A stretch of DNA of 64,000 nucleotides from NCBI GenBank assembly GCA_963843525.1, contig CAWJKM010000007.1:1054001-1118000 (forward strand), given 5' to 3'. Of this stretch, positions 9,657-18,374 are shown one piece after another. The position numbers and the translations under genes were made by a program. This DNA is from DATJPR01 sp963843525. Lineage in GTDB: Bacteria; Bacteroidota; Ignavibacteria; UBA10030; UBA6906. Under the pieces are notes generated by a model, which saw only the letters and a list, made by a program, of their open reading frames with translations, did not search any database and was not told where the DNA came from. Each line of letters begins with the position of its first letter. Positions within the stretch are counted from its first letter, which is position 1.

Positions 9657-9926
9657 ATGGCAATCACGAAGGAACAAAAGGCAGAGGTCGTCAAGAAGTA
9701 CGGGAAATCCGAAACCGACACAGGGGCACCGGAAGTCCAGATTGCTCTTCTCACCGCCCGCATTAACGACCTTGCGCCGCATTTCGAGAAATTCAAGAAG
9801 GACCACCATTCACGGGTAGGATTACTCAAGATGGTCGGGAAACGCCGGCGGCTTCTGGACTATCTCCAGGAGATGAATATCGACCGGTACAGGAAAATCA
9901 TAGCTGATCTTCAGATCAGAAAATAA
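9657..9926 (+). CDS. rpsO: 30S ribosomal protein S15
   Basis: This is an 89-residue S15 with its signature regions (DTGAPEVQIALLTARI, HHSRVGLLKMVGKRRRLLDY). S15 binds the central domain of 16S rRNA early in assembly. It precedes pnp by 30 bases, the classic rpsO-pnp pairing. The last codons contain a perfect 7-bp stem (CTGATCT with AGATCAG, 9904-9919), and ACACTAGTGT (9926-9935) follows. These may be processing or regulatory structures at the junction. Confidence 0.97.
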   Translation: MAITKEQKAEVVKKYGKSETDTGAPEVQIALLTARINDLAPHFEKFKKDHHSRVGLLKMVGKRRRLLDYLQEMNIDRYRKIIADLQIRK

Positions 9927-9956
9927 CACTAGTGTAAAGGACACCAACAAAACAGT

Positions 9957-12116
9957 ATGAAAGTCACAAAAGAATTTGAGCTCGGCGGGAAAACTTTCTC
10001 GATCGAGACCGGCCGGTTCGCCAAACAGGCGGACGGTGCCGTGATGGCCCGCTTCGGCGATACGATGGTTCTTGCAACCGTCGTTGCCACGAAGGAGCTG
10101 AAGGAGGGCCTTGACTACTTCCCGCTCTCTGTGGACTATCGCGAAAAGGCAGCCTCCGCAGGAAAAATCCCCGGCGGATTCTTCAAGCGTGAAGCGAGAC
10201 CTTCGGAAAAGGAGATTCTTTCGGCACGGTTGATCGACCGGCCGATCCGCCCCATGTTCCCCGATTGGTTCCAGTATGAGACGCAGATCATCGTTACGGT
10301 CTACTCGTCTGATCAGGAACATGACGGTGATGTGCTCGGGGCTGTTGCGGCATCCGCCGCACTCATGGTCTCCGATATCCCCTTTGAGGGGCCGATTGCC
10401 GAGGTGCGTGTGGGCAGGGTGAATGGCCGGCTTGTAGTCAATCCGACATTCACGGAGCTCCAGTCGAGCGATCTCGATGTCACGGTCGCCGGCACGGAAG
10501 ATTCCATTGTGATGGTCGAGGGCGAATCGCGGGAAATCTCTGAACAGGACATGCTCGACGCAATGACCTTTGCCCATGAATCCATCAAGCAGCTTTGCAG
10601 GCTGCAGCGGGAGCTTGTTGCAGAGGCAGGACGGCAGAAGCGCGTTCCCCCCGCGAAGGAGGGATTCGAGGAGCTGGCTGCGGCGGTGAAGGCGAAGATC
10701 GGCGACAAATTACGGACGCTTGCCAACACGCCAATGCTCAAGGAAGCGCGCGCAGAGAAAACTGCGGCGCTCTACAACGAAGTGGAAGCTGCGCTTGCCG
10801 AATCCTTCCCTGACAAGAAGAAAGAGATCGACAACATCCTGCATGAAATCGAGTACACGGAAATGCGGGAGATGATTCTTTCGCAGGGACGCCGGCTCGA
10901 TGGCAGGGGATTGAGGGATATTCGTCCCATCACCATCGAAATCGGACTCCTCCCGCGTACCCACGGATCTGCCCTCTTCACGCGCGGAGAAACCCAGAGC
11001 CTGACCACCGTGACGCTCGGCACGAAGCTGGACGAACAGGTGATCGACGGGCTGCTGCCCGATTCCACGAAACGGTTCATGCTGCATTACAACTTTCCAC
11101 CATTCTCCGTCGGCGAGACGGGGCGGATGGGAGGCGTTGGACGCCGTGAAATCGGCCATGGAAACCTGGCGGAACGGTCACTCAAGAATATGATGCCGAT
11201 AGAGTCGGAGTTTCCGTATACCGTCCGGATAGTCTCCGACATTCTCGAGTCGAACGGTTCATCGTCGATGGCGACAGTCTGCGCCGCATCGCTGGCCCTT
11301 TTTGACGGCGGTGCCCCGCTGAAAAAGTCCATCGCCGGCATCGCGATGGGCCTCGTGAAGGAGAAAGACCGCATTGCCATTCTGAGCGACATTCTCGGGA
11401 ATGAAGACCATCTCGGCGATATGGATTTCAAAGTGGCCGGATCCCGGGATGGAATTACCGCATGCCAGATGGACATCAAGATCCGGGGGATTTCGCTCGA
11501 AATCATGCGGTCGGCCCTTGCGCAAGCACGGGAAGGCCGGCTCCACATCCTGGGTGAAATGGACAAGGCCTTGAACGCACCTCGGGGTGAAATGTCTCCG
11601 TTTGCACCGCGCCTGACAACGATCAAAATACCCATCGATATGATCGGTGCCGTGATCGGACCCGGTGGAAAGGTGATCCGTCAGATCGTCAAGGATAGCG
11701 GCGCGGAGATCAACATCGAGGATGATGGTTCCGTGGTCGTGGCTGCGACGAGTCAGGAATCCGCGGACAAAGCACTCCGGGAGATTGCCCGGATCACGGA
11801 GATTCCTGAAGTCGGAAAGGTCTACAGGGCAACGGTGAAGAAAGTCATGGAATTCGGCGCGTTTGTGGAATTCCTCCCCGGGAAAGAAGGTCTCGTTCAC
11901 GTTTCCCAGCTTGATGTCAAGCGCGTTAACAAGCCGTCAGACGTCGTGAAAGTCGGCGACGAGTTCGACGTGAAGATCATCGACAAGGACGAGCAGGGAC
12001 GGTGGAAACTCAGCCGCAAAGTGCTGATGAAGCCGGAAGATGGGGAACACCACGACCAGGGCCAGCAGGAAAGGCCGCATTCCGAAGGGGACAGGCCGAG
12101 GCATCACGACCGATAG
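9957..12116 (+). CDS. pnp: Polyribonucleotide nucleotidyltransferase (PNPase)
   Basis: PNPase degrades RNA 3' to 5' by phosphorolysis. The 719 residues contain two RNase PH domains separated by an alpha-helical linker (about 240-310), a KH domain (GAVIGPGGKVIRQI, about 560-620) and an S1 domain (GKVYRATVKKVMEFGAFVEF, about 620-695). The second core contains the expected EILGNEDHLGDMDFK-type Asp cluster (seen as ILGNEDHLGDMDFK). A strong hairpin follows 33 bases after the stop. Confidence 0.97.
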   Translation: MKVTKEFELGGKTFSIETGRFAKQADGAVMARFGDTMVLATVVATKELKEGLDYFPLSVDYREKAASAGKIPGGFFKREARPSEKEILSARLIDRPIRPMFPDWFQYETQIIVTVYSSDQEHDGDVLGAVAASAALMVSDIPFEGPIAEVRVGRVNGRLVVNPTFTELQSSDLDVTVAGTEDSIVMVEGESREISEQDMLDAMTFAHESIKQLCRLQRELVAEAGRQKRVPPAKEGFEELAAAVKAKIGDKLRTLANTPMLKEARAEKTAALYNEVEAALAESFPDKKKEIDNILHEIEYTEMREMILSQGRRLDGRGLRDIRPITIEIGLLPRTHGSALFTRGETQSLTTVTLGTKLDEQVIDGLLPDSTKRFMLHYNFPPFSVGETGRMGGVGRREIGHGNLAERSLKNMMPIESEFPYTVRIVSDILESNGSSSMATVCAASLALFDGGAPLKKSIAGIAMGLVKEKDRIAILSDILGNEDHLGDMDFKVAGSRDGITACQMDIKIRGISLEIMRSALAQAREGRLHILGEMDKALNAPRGEMSPFAPRLTTIKIPIDMIGAVIGPGGKVIRQIVKDSGAEINIEDDGSVVVAATSQESADKALREIARITEIPEVGKVYRATVKKVMEFGAFVEFLPGKEGLVHVSQLDVKRVNKPSDVVKVGDEFDVKIIDKDEQGRWKLSRKVLMKPEDGEHHDQGQQERPHSEGDRPRHHDR

Positions 12117-12149
12117 ATGTGTGTTTTGTTACAGAAGGAGTCGTTGTAC

Positions 12150-12176
12150 GAAGCCCGCGCAAGCGGGCTTCTGAGT
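12150..12176. terminator. Hairpin terminator between convergent pnp and bshC
   Basis: GAAGCCCGC (12150-12158) pairs perfectly with GCGGGCTTC (12163-12171) around a GCAA tetraloop, a stable GNRA loop. TGAGTTT follows on the + side. It lies between the pnp stop and the convergent bshC stop, so it may serve both directions; the T run is short. Confidence 0.7.
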
Positions 12177-12177
12177 T

Positions 12178-13830
12178 TCAGCGGAAGACCAGCTGGTGCT
12201 TGAAGCCGTCGATCTCCATTTCATTCATCAGCCACGACATGATCGACGGACCGTATTTATTCAGGAAGAAAATGACATTGACTTCGCGTTCCTGCATTGT
12301 TCCGCCGGGAAGAAGAGCGCCGATGGACCGTTCGATCTGACGGACCGCGGTCTCGTGTTGCCGTTGCTGCGCTGCGGCACCTTTCTCTTTCAGAATGTTC
12401 AGTTGCTGACGGATTTTCGAAAGGGTGTTGTCCAGGACGGGGAGCAATGTCGGGTCTATTTCACTCAAGCCAAAGCGGAGCTCGTTCAGCGCTCGCTGAA
12501 GCTCCTGATCTGCATTGGTAAAGATCCCCTCGATCTTCACCGAAGCCACCTGCTCAACAACCTTTGCAATGAGGCGCTCCTTGTCTCCGAAAAAATCCTC
12601 GAGGTCGAGGGCAAACTTTTCAGCCGTGCGCGAAACCTTGTCTTCGACGATCGAAAGACTCGCACGGGGGTAAATAATCGGGCGCACAGTTCCCAGGTGC
12701 TCATACACAGGTTTGAGCTGGGCATGATAGGCGATTTCGGATGGGCCTGCGACGTAGGCCACCGTGGGCAGGATCGTGTCCTGTGCGATAGGGCGGAGAA
12801 CGACATTCGGGCTCAGGAGTTCAGGAGTCTCCCGTGCAATCTGCAGCAGTTCGTCTTTCGAGAGGAAATGGCGTGTCCCCTTAAGGCTGTAGTCTGTCTC
12901 TCTCGGCTCAATGAGGTACCGGCCTCCTTTGTGAAAGAGAAAGAGGTTGATCGACTTCGTCTTGATCTGGGCGTGATACTGCTGCTCGAGCTCTGCACTC
13001 TGTGTGATCACCAGCTGCGACACGGCCGGGAATTCCGTGACCTCTCGCACAAACAGCGGCGAGAGGAGTTGCTTGAACCGGGGATTGTTGACCGAGACGA
13101 ACACGAGTCCGTGATCGCGAAAGAGATACCCCAGCCATCGCGCGAAGGCTTCATTAAACGTCTTCCCCGGCGCATAACAGGACTTGAGGGTCGCAAATAA
13201 CGGTTCGGAAAACTCGGTGAGCGGAAGAAGTTCCTGCACACGGCTGATCGCTTTCTCGATCCATTCATCGAACACCATCTCCCCGACCGGGCCGGTATTC
13301 CGCTCGGGGAGGATGCCCCCCGGCAGATAGGTCACAGGCGTCATACGGCCCTCCCTGTCGGGGATTGCCATGCCACTCATTTCCTCAAAGTCGTGATCTT
13401 CACCCTCCAGCCAGAATACCGGGACGAACTCTTTCTGTGGAAATTTCTGTTTCAATTTTGAAGCGAGCAGGAGAGTCGTGGCTGCCTTGTACACGGTGTA
13501 CAGGGGCCCGCCGAATATTCCAACCTGTTGTCCTGTCACGACTGCATACGAATTCGGACGGCCCAGGCGTTCGATGTTCTCCATCGTGCGCTGCCCGGCC
13601 CCGTATCCTGTATTCTGTTCTCGAAGAACCTGGGCGAGAACGTTTCTCTCGACCGGGTGGGCGTCGATCGCCTGCATGACCGACGCGCTTCCGGCTCCGT
13701 CGCGAAACGGACCGGCGAAGTATTTCATGGCGTCCGGAGCGCCGTGCAGGTAATCCTGAAACAGCGTGGAATATCCGCCCGCAGATTGCGGGAGATGAGA
13801 ATAATCGATCCAGCGGGTGTTAGAAGCCAT
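12178..13830 (-). CDS. bshC: Putative cysteine ligase BshC (bacillithiol biosynthesis)
   Basis: BshC is thought to add cysteine to glucosaminyl-malate, the last step of bacillithiol synthesis. The 550-residue product contains the family blocks VVTGQQVGIFGGPLYTVYKA and PVFWLEGEDHDFEE, plus a coiled-coil stretch near residues 460-500. No bshA or bshB homologue is in the window, so the rest of the pathway would be elsewhere. The gene stands alone, opposite to its neighbours, behind its own promoter. Confidence 0.93.
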   Translation of the reverse strand: MASNTRWIDYSHLPQSAGGYSTLFQDYLHGAPDAMKYFAGPFRDGAGSASVMQAIDAHPVERNVLAQVLREQNTGYGAGQRTMENIERLGRPNSYAVVTGQQVGIFGGPLYTVYKAATTLLLASKLKQKFPQKEFVPVFWLEGEDHDFEEMSGMAIPDREGRMTPVTYLPGGILPERNTGPVGEMVFDEWIEKAISRVQELLPLTEFSEPLFATLKSCYAPGKTFNEAFARWLGYLFRDHGLVFVSVNNPRFKQLLSPLFVREVTEFPAVSQLVITQSAELEQQYHAQIKTKSINLFLFHKGGRYLIEPRETDYSLKGTRHFLSKDELLQIARETPELLSPNVVLRPIAQDTILPTVAYVAGPSEIAYHAQLKPVYEHLGTVRPIIYPRASLSIVEDKVSRTAEKFALDLEDFFGDKERLIAKVVEQVASVKIEGIFTNADQELQRALNELRFGLSEIDPTLLPVLDNTLSKIRQQLNILKEKGAAAQQRQHETAVRQIERSIGALLPGGTMQEREVNVIFFLNKYGPSIMSWLMNEMEIDGFKHQLVFR

Positions 13831-13857
13831 GGCGAAAAGACATCCTCGTGTTGGAAA

Positions 13858-13886
13858 AATATAGTGGGAATGGAGTGGAGAAGCAA
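13858..13886 (-). promoter_or_regulatory. Predicted promoter of bshC
   Basis: On the minus strand TTGCTT (13886-13881), a 17-base spacer and TATATT (13863-13858) lie 28 bases upstream of the bshC ATG. The elements match the recurring TTG-N17-TAnnTT pattern of this window. Confidence 0.6.
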
Positions 13887-13980
13887 CATTTTCCCTTTTC
13901 CGCCCGCATCCGTGAAACGATCTGCCCGCCGATGGTGTTAGTAAATGGTATCCTCTTCAGGCACGAACCAAGGAATTCCC

Positions 13981-14667
13981 ATGAGAATTTTCGTTCTCAC
14001 TACCGCAATGCTTCTCCCTCTGCTCGTCCAGGCTGGCGATGTGAACGGAAAGGTCTTCTTCAAAGGCAATGCACCGAGGCAAGCCCGGATTAATATGGCC
14101 GGCGATCCCCGCTGCATGGCTCTTCACAAAGAACCCGTCTATGCCGAGGATGTGATCGTCAACCAGAATGGGACGCTGGAGAACGTCGTGATCACGGTGA
14201 AATCGGGGCTCCCGGGGAAGAAGTATCCGACTCCCTCCGAGAAGGTCATTTTCAATCAAGACGGTTGCCGGTACATTCCTCATGTGGTGGCCATGATGGT
14301 TGGACAGACGCTGGAAATCGTGAATGATGATCCGACGCTGCATAACGTCCACACACTTTCGAAGCTCAACTCACCGTTCAATATCGCCCAGCCAAAGAAG
14401 GGGATGCGATTGGACCGATCGTTTGACCGCGTGGAGACGTTTAAAGTGAAGTGTGAAGTTCACCCCTGGATGGCGGCGTACATTGCGGTGCTGGACAATC
14501 CATATTTCTCAGTGACCGGGAAGGATGGGGAGTTCACCATCAAAGGTCTTCCCGCCGGTGAATATGTCCTGGAAGCGTGGCATGAACGATACGGGACAAA
14601 GACCTTCAATGTGAAGATCGGACCAAAAGGATCAACGACAGCAAACGTCACCTACGAAATGAAATAA
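13981..14667 (+). CDS. Exported cupredoxin-like protein with C-terminal carboxypeptidase-regulatory-like domain
   Basis: The 228-residue product starts with a signal peptide (cleavage probably after LLVQA). A cupredoxin-like region carries probable copper ligands: His residues in DPTLHNVH and a C-x2-H-x2-M cluster in KCEVHPWMAAY. The last 45 residues (GEFTIKGLPAGEYVLEAWHE) resemble a carboxypeptidase-regulatory-like beta domain. It lies 35 bases before the cytochrome oxidase genes. It may carry electrons or copper to the oxidase in the periplasm; that role is inferred from position and ligands. ATG 13981 was chosen because the signal peptide begins there. Confidence 0.75.
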   Translation: MRIFVLTTAMLLPLLVQAGDVNGKVFFKGNAPRQARINMAGDPRCMALHKEPVYAEDVIVNQNGTLENVVITVKSGLPGKKYPTPSEKVIFNQDGCRYIPHVVAMMVGQTLEIVNDDPTLHNVHTLSKLNSPFNIAQPKKGMRLDRSFDRVETFKVKCEVHPWMAAYIAVLDNPYFSVTGKDGEFTIKGLPAGEYVLEAWHERYGTKTFNVKIGPKGSTTANVTYEMK

Positions 14668-14702
14668 CCTTTCCACCATCCCAAGTACTGAATCGGCGCT
14701 TG

Positions 14703-16430
14703 ATGCCTCACGTAAATACTCCCGTTTCTGCCCGATTGCGTGAATTTCGGAAGCCGTCCCCATGGCACCGTGTGTTTTCCACAGATCACCGTGTCATCGG
14801 CCTGCAGTATGGATTTACCTCCCTCGCGTTTCTCCTTCTCGGGCTGTTGTTTATGCTCATCATGCGATGGCAGCTTGCCTACCCGGGTGAGGCAGTGCCA
14901 TGGCTAGGTCGCCTTTTTGGCCCTAATCGCATGCCGGAAGGAATCATGCTTCCCGAATTCTACAACCAGCTCGGTTCGATGCATGGGACGATCATGGTAT
15001 TTCTCGGCATCGTTCCCCTCGGGGTCGGAGCCTTTGGCAATTACCTCGTCCCCTTGCTCATCGGCTCGCACGAGATGGCATTTCCCCGATTGAACGCGTT
15101 GAGCTATTGGACATATGTAGCCGGCGGGATGGCGATGCTCGTGGGGTTCGTTCAACCCGGCGGGGGACCAGGTTCGGGATGGACATCGTACCCTCCACTC
15201 TCGGTGATCGCCCTTGACGGTCAAAGTTATTGGCTGATCGGGCTGTTTCTTATCGGGACATCGTCGCTGTTCGGGTCCGTCAATGTGATTACTACAGTGG
15301 TCCAACTTCGGGCCGAGGGAATGGATTTCCTCAGATTGCCATTTTTTGTATGGGCGCAATTCGTCTCGTCGTTTCTGCTGCTCCTCGCATTCCCGCCGTT
15401 GCAGGCAGCAAGTGTGCTCCAGCTAATGGACCGACTTGTCGGGACGAGCTTCTTTCTCCCCTCGGGCTTGATCGTGTCCGGACAACCTCTCAGCAACACG
15501 GGCGGCGGATCGCCCGTCCTCTGGCAGCACCTGTTCTGGTTCCTCGCCCACCCGGAGGTTTATGTGCTCATCCTCCCCGCAATGGGAATCGTTGCAGAGA
15601 TCATTACGACGAATGCCCGGCGACCTCTGTTTGGATACCGGACAATCGTCTTCGCAACCGTCGGCCTTGGCATTGCTTCGATGGTCGTCTGGGCACATCA
15701 TATGTTCCTTACGGGTATGGGGCCCGTCATGAGCACATTCTTTCAGGCGACCACGATGATCGTCTCCATTCCCTCGGTGATCATCGTTTCGTCGCTCCTG
15801 TTGACGCTCCGGGGGGGCGCAATCCGGTTCTCCACGCCCATGCATTTCGCCCTTGCGTTTCTCCCGATGTTCGGACTCGGGGGATTAACCGGCTTGCCCC
15901 TTGGTCTCGCGCCGACGGATATTCCGCTCCACGATACGTACTACGTCATCGGTCATTTCCATTACATCGTTGCTCCGGGAACGATCTTCGCCCTGTTCGC
16001 GGGGATTTATCATTGGTTTCCGAAGATCACGGGGCGATACATGAACGAGGTCCTTGGCCGTCTCCATTTCTGGCTGACACTCGCCTTCATGAACGGAGTT
16101 TTCTTCCCGATGTTCATCCTCGGGCTGGCCGGGGTATCGCGTCGCCTTTACGATGGCGGCGTCCAGTATGCCCACGCCCAAAGCGTGGTCCACTGGAATG
16201 TCTTCATGTCCATATCCGCGTGGGCTCTTGGTGTCGTTCAACTTCTCTTTATCGGTAATCTGTTCTGGAGTATCTGGAAGGGGAGGAAGGCCCCGCAGAA
16301 TCCCTGGGGGGCCACGACACTGGACTGGTCGGCCGAATCGGAAAACCCTGTCAGGGTATTTCGTCCTGCCTACGACTACCGTACTGCCGACAAGGAACCT
16401 GAATTCTATCCTCAGAATGAGTCTGCATGA
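14703..16430 (+). CDS. coxA: Cytochrome c oxidase subunit I (aa3-type, variant proton channels)
   Basis: This is the catalytic subunit of a heme-copper oxidase that reduces O2 in the inner membrane (575 residues from ATG 14703; a TTG lies immediately before). Heme and CuB ligands are present: H94 in SMHGTIMV, H283 and Y287 in AHPEVYVL, H332-H333 in WAHHMF, and H418 and H420 in VIGHFHYI. The D-channel glutamate (E285) is present, but the channel-entrance Asp is Glu (E124 in IGSHEMAFPRLN). The K-channel lysine position is Ile (I361 in SIPSVIIVSS). The stop overlaps coxC as ATGA. Confidence 0.94.
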   Translation: MPHVNTPVSARLREFRKPSPWHRVFSTDHRVIGLQYGFTSLAFLLLGLLFMLIMRWQLAYPGEAVPWLGRLFGPNRMPEGIMLPEFYNQLGSMHGTIMVFLGIVPLGVGAFGNYLVPLLIGSHEMAFPRLNALSYWTYVAGGMAMLVGFVQPGGGPGSGWTSYPPLSVIALDGQSYWLIGLFLIGTSSLFGSVNVITTVVQLRAEGMDFLRLPFFVWAQFVSSFLLLLAFPPLQAASVLQLMDRLVGTSFFLPSGLIVSGQPLSNTGGGSPVLWQHLFWFLAHPEVYVLILPAMGIVAEIITTNARRPLFGYRTIVFATVGLGIASMVVWAHHMFLTGMGPVMSTFFQATTMIVSIPSVIIVSSLLLTLRGGAIRFSTPMHFALAFLPMFGLGGLTGLPLGLAPTDIPLHDTYYVIGHFHYIVAPGTIFALFAGIYHWFPKITGRYMNEVLGRLHFWLTLAFMNGVFFPMFILGLAGVSRRLYDGGVQYAHAQSVVHWNVFMSISAWALGVVQLLFIGNLFWSIWKGRKAPQNPWGATTLDWSAESENPVRVFRPAYDYRTADKEPEFYPQNESA

Positions 16431-17011
16431 ACCCGCCATTGCCCTATAGCGAGGAAGCGCGCTTTGATACCGGGACGACCAATGGGGTCGTTGGGATTGG
16501 ACTCTTTCTCGCTTCCGAATTCATGTTTTTTGGTTCGCTCGTTGCGGCCTACGTTCTTCTCCGCTCGAGTGCTCCTGAATGGACCTTGCAGCTTCCCAAT
16601 CAAACGTTCGAAGCATGGTTGGCGACGTTCCTCCTTTTGAGTGCGAGTTTTCTGGTTTCACGGGCGGTCAGACGAGGATCTTCGGAACGTTCATTTTTTT
16701 CCCACCTCCTGGCAGCGGGCGGGTTCGCAATCGGGTTCTTGCTCCTCAAGACCGTGAATCTCTACGGCCTCCTGAAAAGCGGAATTTTGCCGGCGGCCAG
16801 CACGGCAAACGGGTTGTTTTATCTCTTTTCTGTTCTTCACGCCCTCCACGTCCTCGGAGGTGCTGCCTGGATCCTCTTTTTGCTTGGGACGGGACGTTCA
16901 TCCACGACGACCCCGGGCTCCCAAATACGGAGGGGCAAACTTCTCCTCGCCTATTGGGCCTTCCTGGACGTAGTCTGGATGGCTATCCTGGCTCTCTTTT
17001 ACCTGGGTTGA
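16427..17011 (+). CDS. coxC: Cytochrome c oxidase subunit III
   Basis: The 194-residue membrane protein has about five hydrophobic segments and the subunit III features GIGLFLASEFMFFGSL and FSVLHALHVLGG. Subunit III stabilises the oxidase and its proton uptake. It overlaps coxA by four bases and is followed by a small CPVCFG protein and coxB. The order coxA-coxC-coxB is unlike the common coxB-coxA-coxC order. Confidence 0.92.
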   Translation: MNPPLPYSEEARFDTGTTNGVVGIGLFLASEFMFFGSLVAAYVLLRSSAPEWTLQLPNQTFEAWLATFLLLSASFLVSRAVRRGSSERSFFSHLLAAGGFAIGFLLLKTVNLYGLLKSGILPAASTANGLFYLFSVLHALHVLGGAAWILFLLGTGRSSTTTPGSQIRRGKLLLAYWAFLDVVWMAILALFYLG

Positions 17012-17128
17012 GGCAAAATCGGACGGAAAAGAGAAGAAAAACGGAATTCCACGGCGCCTTCCAGTGTTAGAATGTGGAGCGTTTGTTGGGATCACCGTTA
17101 TTGCAGGCCTCTCTGAAGGAGCAGCGTG

Positions 17129-17365
17129 ATGTTTTCTCCGGTCGGATCGCGCAAAGCATTTCTCATGGTTCTGTTTGTCCTCCTGTGCACCTCCGCTGCA
17201 TCCTCGTGCCCGGTGTGCTTCGGCGCAAAAGACGCCCCGGTGAATCAAGCTTCTGTCCAGGCTATCGAAATATTGCTCGGCTGCACCGGAGTGGTCGCTG
17301 CGGGCATCGGAGGCTTTGCGACGCGTATCTTTTTTCGCTTGAAGAAACACCGTCAGACGAAGTGA
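17129..17365 (+). CDS. Small membrane protein with CPVCFG motif in the cox cluster
   Basis: This 78-residue protein has a signal or membrane segment (AFLMVLFVLLCTSAASS), then SCPVCFGAKDAP, then a second hydrophobic stretch (IEILLGCTGVVAAGIGGFA) and a basic tail. The CxxC motif just after the first segment could bind copper or heme-related thiols on the outer face. It lies between coxC and coxB, so a role in oxidase assembly is likely but inferred. ATG 17129 is preferred over GTG 17126 because AAGGAG at 17116-17121 is better spaced for it. Confidence 0.75.
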   Translation: MFSPVGSRKAFLMVLFVLLCTSAASSCPVCFGAKDAPVNQASVQAIEILLGCTGVVAAGIGGFATRIFFRLKKHRQTK

Positions 17366-17402
17366 TAACAACCATTCCTCGCAACTACTTTTTTAATCGC
17401 TG

Positions 17403-18341
17403 ATGCCCGGCTTACCTCCCGATGGCGCCCTACACGGCCATCAGATCGATCAGATCATGTTGATTATTCATATCATCATGATTACCGTATTCGTCGGGTG
17501 GCTCGCATATTTCACGGTCGCGGTCTTTCGGGGGCGGAGGAGAAAGCGGCCCGTTGAGGCAGGAACGAGGGGGGCGCGCTGGGGGGTTTTCAGCGAAGTA
17601 GCGATCGCTGCAGCAGAAGTCGCGATACTCGTCGGTCTCGCCGTCCCTTTTTGGGCTTCCCGCGTTTCGGCACTCCCGAACGAACACGATTCCACAGTCG
17701 TGCGTGTGGTCGCCGAACAGTATGCGTGGAATGTGCATTATCCCGGTCCCGATGGCATCTTCGGACGGACCGACCCGTCGCTGGTTTCTTCTGAGAATCC
17801 CGTCGGCCTGGACAGAAGCGATCCGCGGGGGAAAGACGATGTTGTGACGATGAATGTCATGCATTTGCCCGTTGATAAACCGGTGATCATCTATCTGACC
17901 TCAAAAGATGTGATCCACAGTTTTTCGCTTCCGGTCTACCGCATCAAGCAGGACGCGATCCCCGGCCAGCGAGTGCCAATATGGTTCACTCCGTACAAGA
18001 CTTCCGACCAGATCCGGGATGAAGAGGTCGCGACGTACTCCGTGGATCCGGCCGACTCCATACGTGATCTCAGCTCGTTGAGCCCGGTTGTCGACATTAA
18101 GAATGGCGCGGACAGCGTCATCGTTCCTGCGGGAACTCCGTTGACGATGGATGTACGGGTAAGCCTTTCGGATGCCGGGTTCCGGTCCGTCCAAGCCGCG
18201 CCGTTTACGCCCACAGAGATTGCCTGCGCCCAGCTTTGCGGACTCGGTCATTACCGGATGCGCGGATTCCTCACGGTGGAATCCGAGAGTGCGTACCAGC
18301 AGTGGCTCGGGGACAAGGTCCAGGAAGCCGAGTCGCAGTAA
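17403..18341 (+). CDS. coxB: Cytochrome c oxidase subunit II
   Basis: The 312-residue protein has two N-terminal membrane segments (about 16-45 and 65-90) and a periplasmic CuA domain. CuA ligands are visible: His in KDVIHSFSLP and the C-x3-C-x3-H-x2-M cluster in CAQLCGLGHYRM. Glu between the two cysteines is replaced by Gln (CAQLC). About 55 extra residues (from YKTSDQIRDEE to TPTE) sit between the PGQRVPIWFTP block and the CuA loop. No clear Shine-Dalgarno sequence precedes the ATG. No C-terminal cytochrome c domain is present. Confidence 0.93.
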   Translation: MPGLPPDGALHGHQIDQIMLIIHIIMITVFVGWLAYFTVAVFRGRRRKRPVEAGTRGARWGVFSEVAIAAAEVAILVGLAVPFWASRVSALPNEHDSTVVRVVAEQYAWNVHYPGPDGIFGRTDPSLVSSENPVGLDRSDPRGKDDVVTMNVMHLPVDKPVIIYLTSKDVIHSFSLPVYRIKQDAIPGQRVPIWFTPYKTSDQIRDEEVATYSVDPADSIRDLSSLSPVVDIKNGADSVIVPAGTPLTMDVRVSLSDAGFRSVQAAPFTPTEIACAQLCGLGHYRMRGFLTVESESAYQQWLGDKVQEAESQ

Positions 18342-18374
18342 CTACCGAAGCAAACTTCTCACAGACGACCTACC

